In this document: one piece after another, positions 9,001 to 16,699 of the stretch | Position numbering within the stretch: the stretch's first letter is position 1 | How the letters are laid out: each line of letters begins with the position of its first letter | From: Rhodococcoides fascians A44A | Lineage (GTDB): Bacteria > Actinomycetota > Actinomycetes > Mycobacteriales > Mycobacteriaceae | NCBI RefSeq assembly: GCF_000760735.1 | Contig: NZ_JMEX01000009.1 | Location: 959-64,958, forward strand | DNA length: 64,000 bases | Reading direction: 5' to 3' | The notes under the pieces: generated by a model | Seen by the model: the letters and a program-made list of their open reading frames with translations, nothing else | Database searches by the model: none | Told to the model about the DNA's origin: nothing | Made by a program: the position numbers and the translations under genes

Positions 9001-11385
9001 GACCATGCGCGCGAACTCTTCGAGCGCTTTCTGTGCAGCCCCCCAGTCTCGTGTGGGAGCGACATCATCGGCCCAGTACAGCGCATCTTTCGACGAATTC
9101 AGTTTGATGCGAAGCGCATTGAGAGTGTCACCGTTACCTGACATCGACGATGCCGGCCGCCGACGATCCCACAGCTCACCGAAGTGATGCATCGCGATCG
9201 ACGCGATCGAGGTCTTGTACGAACCGGGCGAACCAATGAGCGAAAGAACCCAGGGGTTGGGTCCCAAGGCCGCGCGAAAGACGTGCCCGAGCAACGGAGC
9301 AGCGATTCGCACCGGCAGACGCGTCAGCATCGATCCCGAATCGACCATGAAGGCATCACGCAATCGAGGTGCATCGGCGATCGGGCACGGCAGGTCGTAA
9401 CGCGAGAGCGGTCCACTGAGCAGAACCGGCGCAACACGGGCACCGGCAGCACTGATAGCGCCACCCGCGTGCACGTAGAACCACTCGTCGTTTCGGTCCT
9501 TACGCCAACCGGTGGAACGGAATCGAACCGTCCGGGCAATCGTCACTCCACCCGCCACTTTCAGGGCGTCGCGAAGTTTGGCGATTCCAGAGGGTTTGGA
9601 GTCGTACGTCGGCGGCCCGGGAAGAGAATCCGCCCAGGTGCAGTCCCGATAGTCCTGTGCGTCCACCCGCATACGCATGAACTCGCCCGTATCGGGATGG
9701 GTGTACCCGATGACGACAGCGGAAAGCTGTTCGGGCGACGGCGGATTGGCTTCCCGCTGCCCGACGATATCTTCGCGTCCGAGCAGGGTCGGTGCGTCGA
9801 CGTCGAGGCCGTCGTCCTGCGATTCGAGGTATTCCATCTCCACGATCCGAGCATCGATGCTGAGCACCATTTTGGCGGTCTGCTCGCCATCTCGGTTGGT
9901 GACGATTTCGACGAGGCTTCCCTCTACGACCCGATACGTCGGTGCAGATATCTGAGCGCCGCGGGTGGCCGCCCCGACCAGGTGCAGTCGGGGTCCGTCA
10001 GGGAGCGGATGTGTCGATTCACCGGCGTCGATGTGGCTGGATCCGGTCGCCGGCGGCACCGCGTCGTGCTCGTCCTCGTCGTGCAGCAGCGGTGGAATCG
10101 GAGTGCGCGAAATATCGTGTGCGGCACGGGCAGCCGTGCGGGCAGTACGCCACACAGCGGTAGCGGCATCGACCGCTTCTTGCGACCACTTCGTGCCCTC
10201 AGCGGCAGCGAAACTACGCACCGCATCGACGGCTTCGCTCAACGGCTCGAACAGGCGCTCCGCCTCGACGGCCCAGCGCCCAGCGAGGCGGATCTCGTCT
10301 GCGCACTCATCCTGGTGACCTGATACTCGCCCGCGCTCGGCACGCGCAGCCGCTTCCTGAGCCGCCTTTTCGACCTCGGCGGCCTTGCCGCGCAGCTTGG
10401 CCAGCGCAGCATGTGCCGCAACCTCACCGACATGGACGGGAATCAACCCGTTCCACATATCGTCCGGATCCCACAGCTGGGCCTCGACGTGATCTGTGAA
10501 GTCTGATTTGTCATCTGTTGTGCCGGGTAGCAGCAGTTGTACCTCGGCATCAACTGCGCCGAGCAGCGACGCCAGTTCGATGCCGCGCTCGTATCCTGCG
10601 GCGTCACGATCGAGCACAACGCGCACTGCGGCACCGGCGAACACCTCGGCGAGCTGTGGCGGAAAGTTCAGGCCACCCTGGGCATTCGTGGTCGCGCACA
10701 GACCGAGACGCATCGCGGTCTCGACATCCTTTTCGCCCTCGAGCAGCCACACCGGCTGGCCGGCCGACAGCGCCGCTTGCAGCTGCGGCATCGCGAACAG
10801 GACCGGAGTGAACACCGCAGGCTTACGTTTGACGTACGTGCGATTCGGACCGACGAACAACTGCCGGAATCGTTTGTGTTTGACGCCGCACGAGGTGCAC
10901 TCCTCGCGGATGACCTCCTGCACCAATACGCTGTCGGCATCGGTGTAGGGATAGCGCGCAACTTCCGACCAAGAGTGCTCGACCTCGGGCTCCGGCATCG
11001 GACCGGCAATCCGAGCAGGCAGACGCCCCAGACGCCCACGTCGTTTGCCCGCTGCCCGTTGCTGCGGGGATCTACCGACACGCGGTGCGCTCGGATCCCG
11101 ACTCGGCAAGGGTTCGTCGAACAGATCGGACACACCGATATCGAGACGCTCGGCGATTTCTGCGGCCGTCGCTGAGCAGCCATGGCACCGCAGCAGCACC
11201 ATTCCAGAACCGTGGTGGCCCGGAGTCCAGGTGACAGACAGCGAAGCGTGACGGTCGTCGTGAACGGGGCATCTCGCCTGAAACTGGGTACTCGATGTGG
11301 CTTTGAAGCCGCCGAGCTGCTCGAGGCGTGGACGGATGTTGTCCATCGACCACATGTGGCCGCGGTTGGGAGTCGGTGACGTCAC
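6013..11385 (-). CDS. Primase-helicase fused to a Tap-like telomere-associated domain
   Basis: This 1790-residue protein has four visible parts. A CHC2-type zinc finger with C39, H42, C67 and C70 is followed by a TOPRIM domain (LLEGEKD with E217; VLDRDAAG with D259 and D261): a DnaG/T7-type primase. Near 620-780 lies a DUF927-like helicase region with Walker A GSPGSYKTS (718-726) and Walker B ALYWADDV. Residues about 1130-1370 are a low-complexity linker with one CxxC pair. The last 410 residues (VHAYDRGGSHAAGIAGLEM, RVLDPWYERIRDART, DTVLYTSNDPDPI) match my memory of Streptomyces Tap, which recruits Tpg to telomeres. The start is GTG at 11385; ATGs at 11355 and 11346 are alternatives. It is the likely replication initiator. 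Confidence 0.75.
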   Translation of the reverse strand: MTSPTPNRGHMWSMDNIRPRLEQLGGFKATSSTQFQARCPVHDDRHASLSVTWTPGHHGSGMVLLRCHGCSATAAEIAERLDIGVSDLFDEPLPSRDPSAPRVGRSPQQRAAGKRRGRLGRLPARIAGPMPEPEVEHSWSEVARYPYTDADSVLVQEVIREECTSCGVKHKRFRQLFVGPNRTYVKRKPAVFTPVLFAMPQLQAALSAGQPVWLLEGEKDVETAMRLGLCATTNAQGGLNFPPQLAEVFAGAAVRVVLDRDAAGYERGIELASLLGAVDAEVQLLLPGTTDDKSDFTDHVEAQLWDPDDMWNGLIPVHVGEVAAHAALAKLRGKAAEVEKAAQEAAARAERGRVSGHQDECADEIRLAGRWAVEAERLFEPLSEAVDAVRSFAAAEGTKWSQEAVDAATAVWRTARTAARAAHDISRTPIPPLLHDEDEHDAVPPATGSSHIDAGESTHPLPDGPRLHLVGAATRGAQISAPTYRVVEGSLVEIVTNRDGEQTAKMVLSIDARIVEMEYLESQDDGLDVDAPTLLGREDIVGQREANPPSPEQLSAVVIGYTHPDTGEFMRMRVDAQDYRDCTWADSLPGPPTYDSKPSGIAKLRDALKVAGGVTIARTVRFRSTGWRKDRNDEWFYVHAGGAISAAGARVAPVLLSGPLSRYDLPCPIADAPRLRDAFMVDSGSMLTRLPVRIAAPLLGHVFRAALGPNPWVLSLIGSPGSYKTSIASIAMHHFGELWDRRRPASSMSGNGDTLNALRIKLNSSKDALYWADDVAPTRDWGAAQKALEEFARMVHNGEQRSRSSRDGLSILDGTAPRSSAMVTSEVMPRPGSGAQRMLVVPLQSDEIELDELIRLDSEQSRHGRALLMASFLQWLCPRLEELREKVFNEGAHYAEGLREQGETVRQAEAVGAVWAGWQAFTAFLLDVGALDADEVEQVLDVVDGGLHDAVVAAADPDLPSRTGARVRELLAHALRTGLAYVDDVRTGEAPDRPLAGRLGWRRTLVSDYQDVKKYREDARGIRLGYVLTDPGPRDGEAQLLIESTALEQVLKAAASTMSDAPQIDRGTALRALYDEGVLIAEERAGKTPRYTVQRTIHCEERRQRMTALRLWAILGDGPDDGQIGIFDADGGPDDAPDGTTPSDVPGSTSAVADLATLFSVSNSDTSSTTGSSRANDAEATSDNSEQEDIPVGSYPDAEGHIAVAEHISPSVPCVKCGVGSGLRFDGHVLHAQCWFGSTAASRAALVADTAAAAKPPAPASTGPRPSNEPARRAASEAAESSAPTVAQPSAPLETTQPRRSAPAKTAANPFAAPAAVLDVDGIWMPDGSRINLPQNISHVGHVAALVQELRLGTQTSSWQSEPGQIWVTAAMTEKFGVDLSTLSDDPSQRRKDVGEATAGTAFVTDAIADGWTLGKPGDRLGAWTRVWRTQGEHRGVWVVLAAGMNADPRDIPILGDRPSPSKLARRLSLFASALKMPWVITPQSTGFDLMISTRFKDRERMFGAQTPVGPATISSLEDDYAWSRKPTSDETSMIYVHAYDRGGSHAAGIAGLEMPIGSATHHPDGRAFDKKLPGYWRVEVPEAGDWRIPHPLMPLGGRPGLLWVTTPSLQVAGELGYELEPVEAYVWNEHGRVLDPWYERIRDARTALDVDDVDAQLARDLLKGVYTRTIGQMGSSVHMTGRAGFSPERRHHIIAKARANITRRIVKIGTVSDRWPVAITNDTVLYTSNDPDPIASWPGEDKQLGRGFGQYKWEGSARLGDHLEFLVGGRYKGKEALTMNWDATTGKGE

Positions 11386-11474
11386 GACTCACCGCCGACA
11401 CGTAGATGTACGACGCGCGCTGGGTTCGGAGCGCAAATCACGGCGAGGCAGGGGTACTGAGCTATGATGTCAAT
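11382..11474 (-). CDS. Possible leader peptide of the primase gene
   Basis: A perfect AGGAGGT (11477-11483, minus strand) precedes a short frame whose stop at 11382-11384 overlaps the primase GTG start (GTGA). If started at the ATT at 11474 it encodes 30 residues ending HLRVGGES. Overlap of a leader stop with a rep start is a known plasmid copy-control layout. An ATT start is rare, so the exact leader is uncertain; TTG at 11473 would give only three codons. Confidence 0.25.
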   Translation of the reverse strand: MDIIAQYPCLAVICAPNPARVVHLRVGGES

Positions 11475-11588
11475 ACACCTCCTGTCGTGTTCGTGGTTGT
11501 TCCCGGTGGGTGGTTGGAGCGGAGCGATTCGCTCACTTGTGAATCCGGAAGACCCCCCTTCTCGCCGCCAAGCACGAGGGGGGTTTTT
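11463..11588 (+). ncRNA. Candidate antisense (countertranscript) RNA to the primase leader
   Basis: On the plus strand a TATGAT -10 element (11463-11468) is followed about 90 bases later by a hairpin terminator with a T run (11553-11588). The interval has small hairpin potential (GGAGCGATTCGCTC) and no convincing open frame. A transcript would be antisense to the primase 5' leader, including its AGGAGGT. The -35 region is poor. This fits replication-control RNAs but is inferred. Confidence 0.35.
11553..11588 (+). terminator. Rho-independent terminator with T5 tail
   Basis: CCCCCC then CTCG pair with CGAG then GGGGG around a 10-base loop, with two unpaired T in the left arm, followed directly by TTTTT on the plus strand. 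There is no plus-strand protein gene upstream, which is the reason to suspect a small RNA. It may also serve the minus-strand gene ending at 11609. Confidence 0.6.
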
Positions 11589-11608
11589 CACTGTCTAGGG
11601 GTAGGTCA

Positions 11609-11830
11609 TCACGCGCCCAGCTTGTACTGTGCGGGATCGATTCGATCTTGGATGTAATGCGGCATGGGTAGATCATGGTGCAGCGCCATGACATAGACGT
11701 AGTAGTCGCTGAGGTCGAGGCCAAGGGCGTCGGCCTCGTTTTTGTAATGCGCATACTGCGTGTCGGGCGTGCGCACCATTGCGGGTATGCGAGGGCCCTT
11801 CGACTCTCTCCCAGGTTTGCTTCCAGCCAT
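11609..11830 (-). CDS. Small protein, 73 aa, possibly ribbon-helix-helix-like
   Basis: The product has a basic N-terminus and a short helical body (HYKNEADALGLDLSDYYVYVMALHHDLPMPHYI). The pattern of a short strand followed by helices, with LxLSDY in the turn, recalls small actinobacterial regulators of ribbon-helix-helix type, but I cannot place it. It lies between the par operon and the primase gene in the same orientation. A copy-control or partition accessory role is possible from position only. Confidence 0.5.
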   Translation of the reverse strand: MAGSKPGRESKGPRIPAMVRTPDTQYAHYKNEADALGLDLSDYYVYVMALHHDLPMPHYIQDRIDPAQYKLGA

Positions 11831-12116
11831 GCGATCACATTAAACGGATTCGGTAACAGAAACAGGGAGGCCGCGACATCCGGTGTGTCGCCTGCCTGTC
11901 GTGCCACGTTCACATGTTCCTCCGCACCTCGTCCGTACCCGCCCTCGCACCACACATGACAGGTAGATCCGTCTCGATCTACCTCTGTGACAGAAGTGGC
12001 GAAATCTCTCGACATTGTCTCTGCGGCACCGGACACGACGAACACCCCAGCTCGTCGAACCGACCCGCTGCGCAAGCCCCTTCATCGATATACGCGTGAC
12101 CTTGGCTCTTTTATGT

Positions 12117-12214
12117 GGGGAGCATGGGGAGCATGGAGATAAGGGCAGCTCAAAGGCAAAAAAACGCTCCCCACCGGAGTGGGGAGCATGGTGGGGAGCA
12201 CGGTGGGGAGCCAG
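12117..12214. repeat. GTGGGGAGC repeat cluster downstream of parB
   Basis: Two tandem GGGGAGCAT units (12117-12134) are followed, after the par terminator, by three tandem 12-mers of the form GTGGGGAGCAYG (12179-12214, the last imperfect), and one inverted copy forms the left arm of the terminator. They fill much of the otherwise empty 11831-12239 interval between the partition genes and the small gene at 11830. They could be protein-binding iterons. No open frame in this interval is convincing. Confidence 0.6.
12158..12187 (-). terminator. Rho-independent terminator of the parAB operon
   Basis: On the minus strand a perfect 9-bp stem (GCTCCCCAC with GTGGGGAGC, 4-base loop) is followed by a run of seven T. 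It lies about 50 bases past the stop of the ParB-like gene, where the operon should end. Part of its stem is built from the local GTGGGGAGC repeat. Confidence 0.75.
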
Positions 12215-12239
12215 GAGCAAGACGCTCTGGCCCGGCGGA

Positions 12240-12959
12240 TCAAGAGATCAGATAGTCCTCAACGACCGCAGCAATCAGCGCGCTTCGTGAGGGGATGAGC
12301 GGACTTGCTTCTACCTGCTCGTCTATCCATCGGGTCTGGGCTACCCACAGATGTGGACGCACCTCCACTCCCCCGCTCGCGACCTTCGGGCGGGCCAGAC
12401 GCGGCATGCCACCGCGTGGCGATTCGACGGCGCGAGGGGCGAAGAGGCGAACCAAGGTTTCCGGGGTGTGCGCGGCGAAGGCATCCTCGACGATCTCGCC
12501 GTAGGACTTCTTCTCCCGCTGAGATCGCGTCTTCCAGGCCTCTTTGACCGTCGCGGGAACGTAGACCGCGATCGGGCGCACATCTTCATCACCGACAATC
12601 GCAGCCAACGGCTCCGCTGTAGCGGTGTCGGCCCCGGTTTCGGGTGTGGTGGCTACGTCCTCGGTTGCGGCAGTGCTGCCCCCGGAGGGCGAGGCAGATG
12701 TAGCAACCTCGGTCGGAGGCTCTGGTGCAGGTGCTGCAGGAGCATCCGGTGCAGATGTCACGTCCGGAGCCTGTACGTGCGGCTCGTCGACGGCTCTTTC
12801 GGCAGCCACGTCGGTCGAGCGTGGTTCCACTGCGGCAGGCCTGGCGAGGGAACCCGTTCCATTGCGAGGGAAAATGTTGGCGAGGCCAGATCCACGGGGA
12901 GCGGGCTTGTCGAATTGGTCCGCCAGGCTGGGTCGCTTCTTGCGATCAGTGGTGCTCAT
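12240..12959 (-). CDS. ParB-like partition protein (ribbon-helix-helix type)
   Basis: The 239-residue product starts at ATG 12959 and overlaps the parA stop by four bases (ATGA), so the pair is coupled. Residues 1-120 are a low-complexity Ala/Pro/Glu linker with a short basic start. Residues about 130-235 hold two helix-strand blocks: VRPIAVYVPATVKEAWKTR with KSYGEIVEDAF, and GVEVRPHLWVAQTRWIDEQ with SRSALIAAVVEDYLIS. The last looks like a ribbon-helix-helix DNA-binding domain, as in small partner proteins of ParA. It should bind the centromere, probably the repeat field upstream of parA, and stimulate ParA. The protein encoded at 16136 has the same C-terminal design. Confidence 0.65.
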   Translation of the reverse strand: MSTTDRKKRPSLADQFDKPAPRGSGLANIFPRNGTGSLARPAAVEPRSTDVAAERAVDEPHVQAPDVTSAPDAPAAPAPEPPTEVATSASPSGGSTAATEDVATTPETGADTATAEPLAAIVGDEDVRPIAVYVPATVKEAWKTRSQREKKSYGEIVEDAFAAHTPETLVRLFAPRAVESPRGGMPRLARPKVASGGVEVRPHLWVAQTRWIDEQVEASPLIPSRSALIAAVVEDYLIS

Positions 12960-13870
12960 GCGGGTGCTACCTCTTCTGCGTGATCGGCTTCGGCAGCAAG
13001 CTCGGCCAAGCGTTGCAAGACCTCAGCTGCTAGGGCCTCGTAGTCATCCGCCAACCCGGTTGCATCCCGAGAGAGCAGAAGGCTGGGTGGTTTCACCTTG
13101 TCCCTCAGCGCTTTCAACCGAGCCTTCTTTGCGCTAGCAGTAGCGCCTTCGAGTTCGTGAGCTAGGAGCCCATGCCGCCGCGCGTCGGCAGCGGCGCTCT
13201 CCATGTAGCGGATTGTCGTGCCGAAGATGGGGGCAATGGTGTCAGGAATGGCTTGCGTAATACTTTCCCTCACCTGGTCCTGGAGCCGTTGTGACCTACT
13301 GCCGACCGCAAACAGAAGCATGCCAGCCAATCTCAGTTGCGGATTGTGCTCCCGGGCACGCGCGAAGCGCTCGGCGACGCGGTCGAGGCCGTCGAGGCTG
13401 CCATCGTCGGCGCGAGTAGGGATGAGAACGGACGACGTGCAGTACAGCACCGCATCACCGATGATCACGTCGCCTGGCGGGGTATCGAAGAGAACAATGT
13501 CGTAGTCGGGAACGATCGGGGCAAGGACTTTGTGGAGGATCTGCCCCAGCGATTCGCCCCCGCGGCTGAGCCTGGAGAGCATCATGCCAGCAACGTCGAC
13601 GAGCGCAGGACCAGCGGGAATGACGTCTAGACCGGGTCGGACGTCTTTGATGATCGGGGGTTGTCCGCCTGACATCAACGACATCAGAAGTTCTTCACCG
13701 GACTGCTTTTCGTAACCGAAATCGCGGGCCAGGTTGCCCTGAGGGTCGAACTCCCCGACGAGAACACGGTAGCCGGCAGCGGCGAACAGGCCTGCGAGGT
13801 TGGCAACAACCGTCGTCTTGCCCACTCCCCCTTTACCTTGGGTGACTGCGAGGGAATTTGATATTGCCAT
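12956..13870 (-). CDS. parA: ParA-type partition ATPase
   Basis: The 304-residue product has the deviant Walker A of the ParA/MinD group at its very N-terminus (QGKGGVGKTT), a switch-like FDPQGN motif near residue 42 and a Walker B-like strand (YDIVLFDTPPGD). It lacks an N-terminal helix-turn-helix, so it is a short, type Ib-like ParA with transcription control probably left to its partner. ATP-driven movement on the nucleoid would segregate the plasmid. It is the first gene of a two-gene operon with the ParB-like protein, and a repeat field lies directly upstream. Confidence 0.9.
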   Translation of the reverse strand: MAISNSLAVTQGKGGVGKTTVVANLAGLFAAAGYRVLVGEFDPQGNLARDFGYEKQSGEELLMSLMSGGQPPIIKDVRPGLDVIPAGPALVDVAGMMLSRLSRGGESLGQILHKVLAPIVPDYDIVLFDTPPGDVIIGDAVLYCTSSVLIPTRADDGSLDGLDRVAERFARAREHNPQLRLAGMLLFAVGSRSQRLQDQVRESITQAIPDTIAPIFGTTIRYMESAAADARRHGLLAHELEGATASAKKARLKALRDKVKPPSLLLSRDATGLADDYEALAAEVLQRLAELAAEADHAEEVAPA

Positions 13871-14045
13871 CGATAGAACCTTCCTTCCAGAGTCCTGGAT
13901 CCGCGTGCATCTATTCGAGCGCTGCCGTGGAGAAGCGTGACCGGGAGGCGTTCACGGTGCCGAATCGGTACGTGCGAGCGGCTCGACTTGTCCCGCACGC
14001 TCTTGTGCGGGCGGATGCGCAGGTTGTCGTGCGTGGTTGTGTGCG

Positions 14046-14425
14046 CGAGAGTACGCCCAGTCACGCACGTCAGTCAACACGGTCTAAGTCGCGTAACACC
14101 ATGCGTATCAATGCTCGCACTCTTACGCGGCAAAACACGCGCAATAAAACATGTAGTGCTGCGCCCTAGTAACAGCGTACCAATACGCACGTTAAGTCGC
14201 ATATCAACACCCTTGTTAACACGTGAAGAAACACGGGCATTGATGTGCTGACCAAAACGGTATTTAACCCGCGTGTTGACGTGCGGAGTTCTACCCGGTA
14301 TTGCATGCGTAGTATTACGCGTATTAACCAACGGTGTAACAAGCGTATTTGTACGCCCTCAAACACGCGGTTTAGTACGCGATGAAACCAACGCTTTACT
14401 GCGCGAGGAGTACTACGAAGTGCTA
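14046..14425. repeat. Field of ACGC/GCGT cores upstream of parA: candidate centromere
   Basis: About 380 bases, clearly more AT-rich than the surroundings, carry more than twenty short cores ACGC or its complement GCGT (variants ACGG, ACGT), mostly spaced 8-14 bases apart, close to one helical turn. Intervening bases are A/T rich. No convincing gene lies in 13871-14747, and this field fills its centre. The position next to parA and the regular spacing fit a parS-like array for a ribbon-helix-helix protein. It could also be part of the origin. The flanks 13871-14045 and 14426-14747 show nothing I recognise. Confidence 0.5.
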
Positions 14426-14747
14426 CGCCCATTGTGTTGGGATGATTGCCCGGTAGACGGTAACGGAGGTAGGGGAGCAGAGCACTGGGATGATGAACGG
14501 GATCGAGAGTGGGTAGTTATGTCGGATCAACAAAGCGTCGATATGTGCGAATCAGCGTGCGATTCGAGCTGCGATCATGGCCGCGACTCCCAATCCGCAG
14601 GCTCTGCTGGCTTCGCGAAGGCTCAAGCGAAGTGTTGAGGGGAGAGGTATCGGTAGGGGAGTGCGAGGATTGCTACGTAGTTCGACGCGAGCCTGGCACG
14701 AATTTCACATAAGACGCCAGGTCAACGGGGGACTGTTCGCGTTCCAA

Positions 14748-15446
14748 TCAGCGTAGATCCGAATAGCTCTGACGCAGTCGGCGGCGGGGATCGCCAGGCT
14801 CTCCGCGGGTCGTTCGCTGTTCGGCTATCCGTTGTTCCAGACCGATCTTCGACGCCATTTGGGTGGCCCACAGCAGGGTGGCGTCAGGGACTGATTCTGA
14901 GAGTTCAACGGTGAGATCTACAAGGGTGTCTTCGAGCAGTGTCTCGGCGGCTCGGTAGAGGCTCCACAGGTGGCTCAATTCCCAACTAAGAATGAGGGGA
15001 TTTCCGAACATCATGCGCTCACAGGAACGTTGAATGCGCCGGACTTGAGGGTTGCTCAGAGCTGTCGGATCGTGCGGGTCGGCCCAGGTCGCAAGGTAGC
15101 TGCTCTGCTCGCATGTCCACGGCAACAGCAGGAGCGCATCAGTCGCGAAAGTCCAGCTCTGCGTGTCGAGAACGTGTTGTGACTGTTTGAGGGCGCGGCC
15201 CAGGGCTCGCTGGCAGGTCGTGGTGTAGTCGGCGAGCGCTAGCCGACATCGCTCCAGTTGTGCCAGGTCGTGCACTGTGTGGAACTGGTCCTGTCCACGA
15301 GTGAATTCGGTGGCAACGAGCGCGGCCTCGGTGTCCCACCAGCGAAACTGGGACTGACGATGGAACTCGCGGTGCCATCGTAGGTCGTCGAGCGTTCGGG
15401 CTGCGACGCCGCTGCCTGGCGCGGTGGCGGTGTCGGAGAAGCTCAT
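14748..15446 (-). CDS. Hypothetical helical protein, 232 aa
   Basis: I do not recognise this family. The product is soluble and mainly helical, rich in Trp, Leu and Gln, with no signal peptide or membrane segment. It starts at ATG 15446 (MSFSDTATAPGS). It sits alone between the centromere-like repeat field and a 690-base gap, in the orientation of the partition genes. Codon use is typical of the window. Confidence 0.55.
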   Translation of the reverse strand: MSFSDTATAPGSGVAARTLDDLRWHREFHRQSQFRWWDTEAALVATEFTRGQDQFHTVHDLAQLERCRLALADYTTTCQRALGRALKQSQHVLDTQSWTFATDALLLLPWTCEQSSYLATWADPHDPTALSNPQVRRIQRSCERMMFGNPLILSWELSHLWSLYRAAETLLEDTLVDLTVELSESVPDATLLWATQMASKIGLEQRIAEQRTTRGEPGDPRRRLRQSYSDLR

Positions 15447-15716
15447 CGTTCAATGGTTGCAGGTAAATGGTGGTGTGTCACCACCCCTCTGGCATCAGTT
15501 CTATGACTGTGCCCACGGCCGAAGAGGTAGATGTGGTGGTTTTCCTGGTGAGCTCTGCATGGCGATCGGTTCAAGATCGTCGGTGAACGACGCTGCGTTG
15601 AAGAAACATTGGCGGCAGATTGTGGACACACATGAAAGCCATCAAATCAAATAGCACTGAGTCACGAGAACCACATCAGTCCGACATGAGTGTCAAACGA
15701 TAACAAAATCGTGTTG

Positions 15717-15736
15717 TGATCACGTGGCAGTGATCA
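15717..15736. promoter_or_regulatory. Palindrome upstream of the Tad operon
   Basis: Arms TGATCAC and GTGATCA are separated by six bases in a locally AT-rich region. This is the most ordered element in the 15447-16135 gap, which has no convincing gene. It lies about 400 bases before the first gene of the Tad operon, so it may be an operator, although that distance is long. Confidence 0.35.
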
Positions 15737-16135
15737 TAATCCAACTTGTCTTGGAGTCAAGAGGCAGCGCCGAGTGCAGTTCGGTTGAGAGTCAGTCAAC
15801 GGCCCGTAGAAGTTGCAGAGGACATTGCTTGCGGCACGGACCGTCAGGGGTCGGTGCCGCGCCGCGTTTGCTTCGGAACTGAACGAGTGCGCGATCGACT
15901 ACCTTGTTACTGAAATGTTATGTACCGCGTGTTGATCACCACTGTTGTTGAGGTGGAGATAGCCTTTGTCCTGGTGGGGAGGGGATGGGGTCCTCTTGCG
16001 GGACGAACACGGGGTTCGTTTTGCAGGGTTCGGTTCGGATCGACGCTGTTCGCGGTGTCCGGGAGACCCGGTATATCTCGTACGTCGCACTCAAGCCTGC
16101 GACTCAGGTACACGGGGACATCGGAAGGATCGTGA

Positions 16136-16696
16136 GTGAGGACCGACAGCGCTGAGAGTGCGAACGTGCCGACATCTCCGCCTGCGCGACAGTCGCTCGG
16201 GGCAGCCTTCATGCCACCGCCGCCGGCCGGATCGATAAGTGCTATGTCAGCGGAGGTGGTGCAGTTGAGTTCAAACGAGGAGGAGACATCCTCTGGTGCA
16301 GCTGAATTGGGGCACGACGACACGATTGTGCCGTCGACGGTTCATCTTGCTGTCGGGGTTGCACACGGTCTGGCGAAGGAGAGCAAACGGACAGGGAGAA
16401 CCCACGGCGAGGTGGTCATCACTGCTATCGAGGATGTCCACAGCGATCTCGAAAGCCTTCTGTTTCCGGGAGGCAAGGTCGGCGGAGGTCTGTTCCGCGC
16501 CAGGGGAGTAGGTGGGAAGCCGTCTGAGGGTAAGGCGGAGAAGAAGGGAGTCACGGTCGGGTTGTACGCCGATGACTGGGTGATCATCGATCAACTGAAA
16601 GACCAGTTCAAGGCCCGTTCCCGCAGCCACCTCATCGGAACTGCCCTCAAAGCACATCTCGGCCTCGACGCCACGACACAAACGGAAAGTGACTGA
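16136..16696 (+). CDS. ParB-like/RHH protein heading the Tad operon
   Basis: The 186-residue product starts at GTG 16136. Its second half parallels the ParB-like protein of this replicon: a TVHLAVGVAHGLAKESKR block with THGEVVITAIEDV, a basic spacer, then GVTVGLYADDWVIIDQLKD with SRSHLIGTALKAHL, the same spacing and the same SRSxLI helix start. The N-terminal 60 residues are a disordered linker. It ends 3 bases before the CpaB-like gene, so it belongs to the Tad operon. It may regulate the operon or place the apparatus relative to the plasmid centromere; the sequence does not decide. Confidence 0.6.
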   Translation: MRTDSAESANVPTSPPARQSLGAAFMPPPPAGSISAMSAEVVQLSSNEEETSSGAAELGHDDTIVPSTVHLAVGVAHGLAKESKRTGRTHGEVVITAIEDVHSDLESLLFPGGKVGGGLFRARGVGGKPSEGKAEKKGVTVGLYADDWVIIDQLKDQFKARSRSHLIGTALKAHLGLDATTQTESD

Positions 16697-16699
16697 GCT

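Noticed and set aside
9184-10323. Plus-strand frame of 379 codons inside the primase-helicase gene
   Set aside because: Antisense shadow with no motif; the minus strand has primase and helicase motifs.
11406-11657. Plus-strand frame of 83 codons over the suspected antisense RNA
   Set aside because: No ribosome binding site, and it runs through the terminator hairpin; a non-coding transcript is the better reading.
14273-14638. Plus-strand frame of 121 codons in the repeat field
   Set aside because: Overlaps the ACGC repeat array, Cys- and Asp-rich tail, no ribosome binding site; more likely chance reading through the array.
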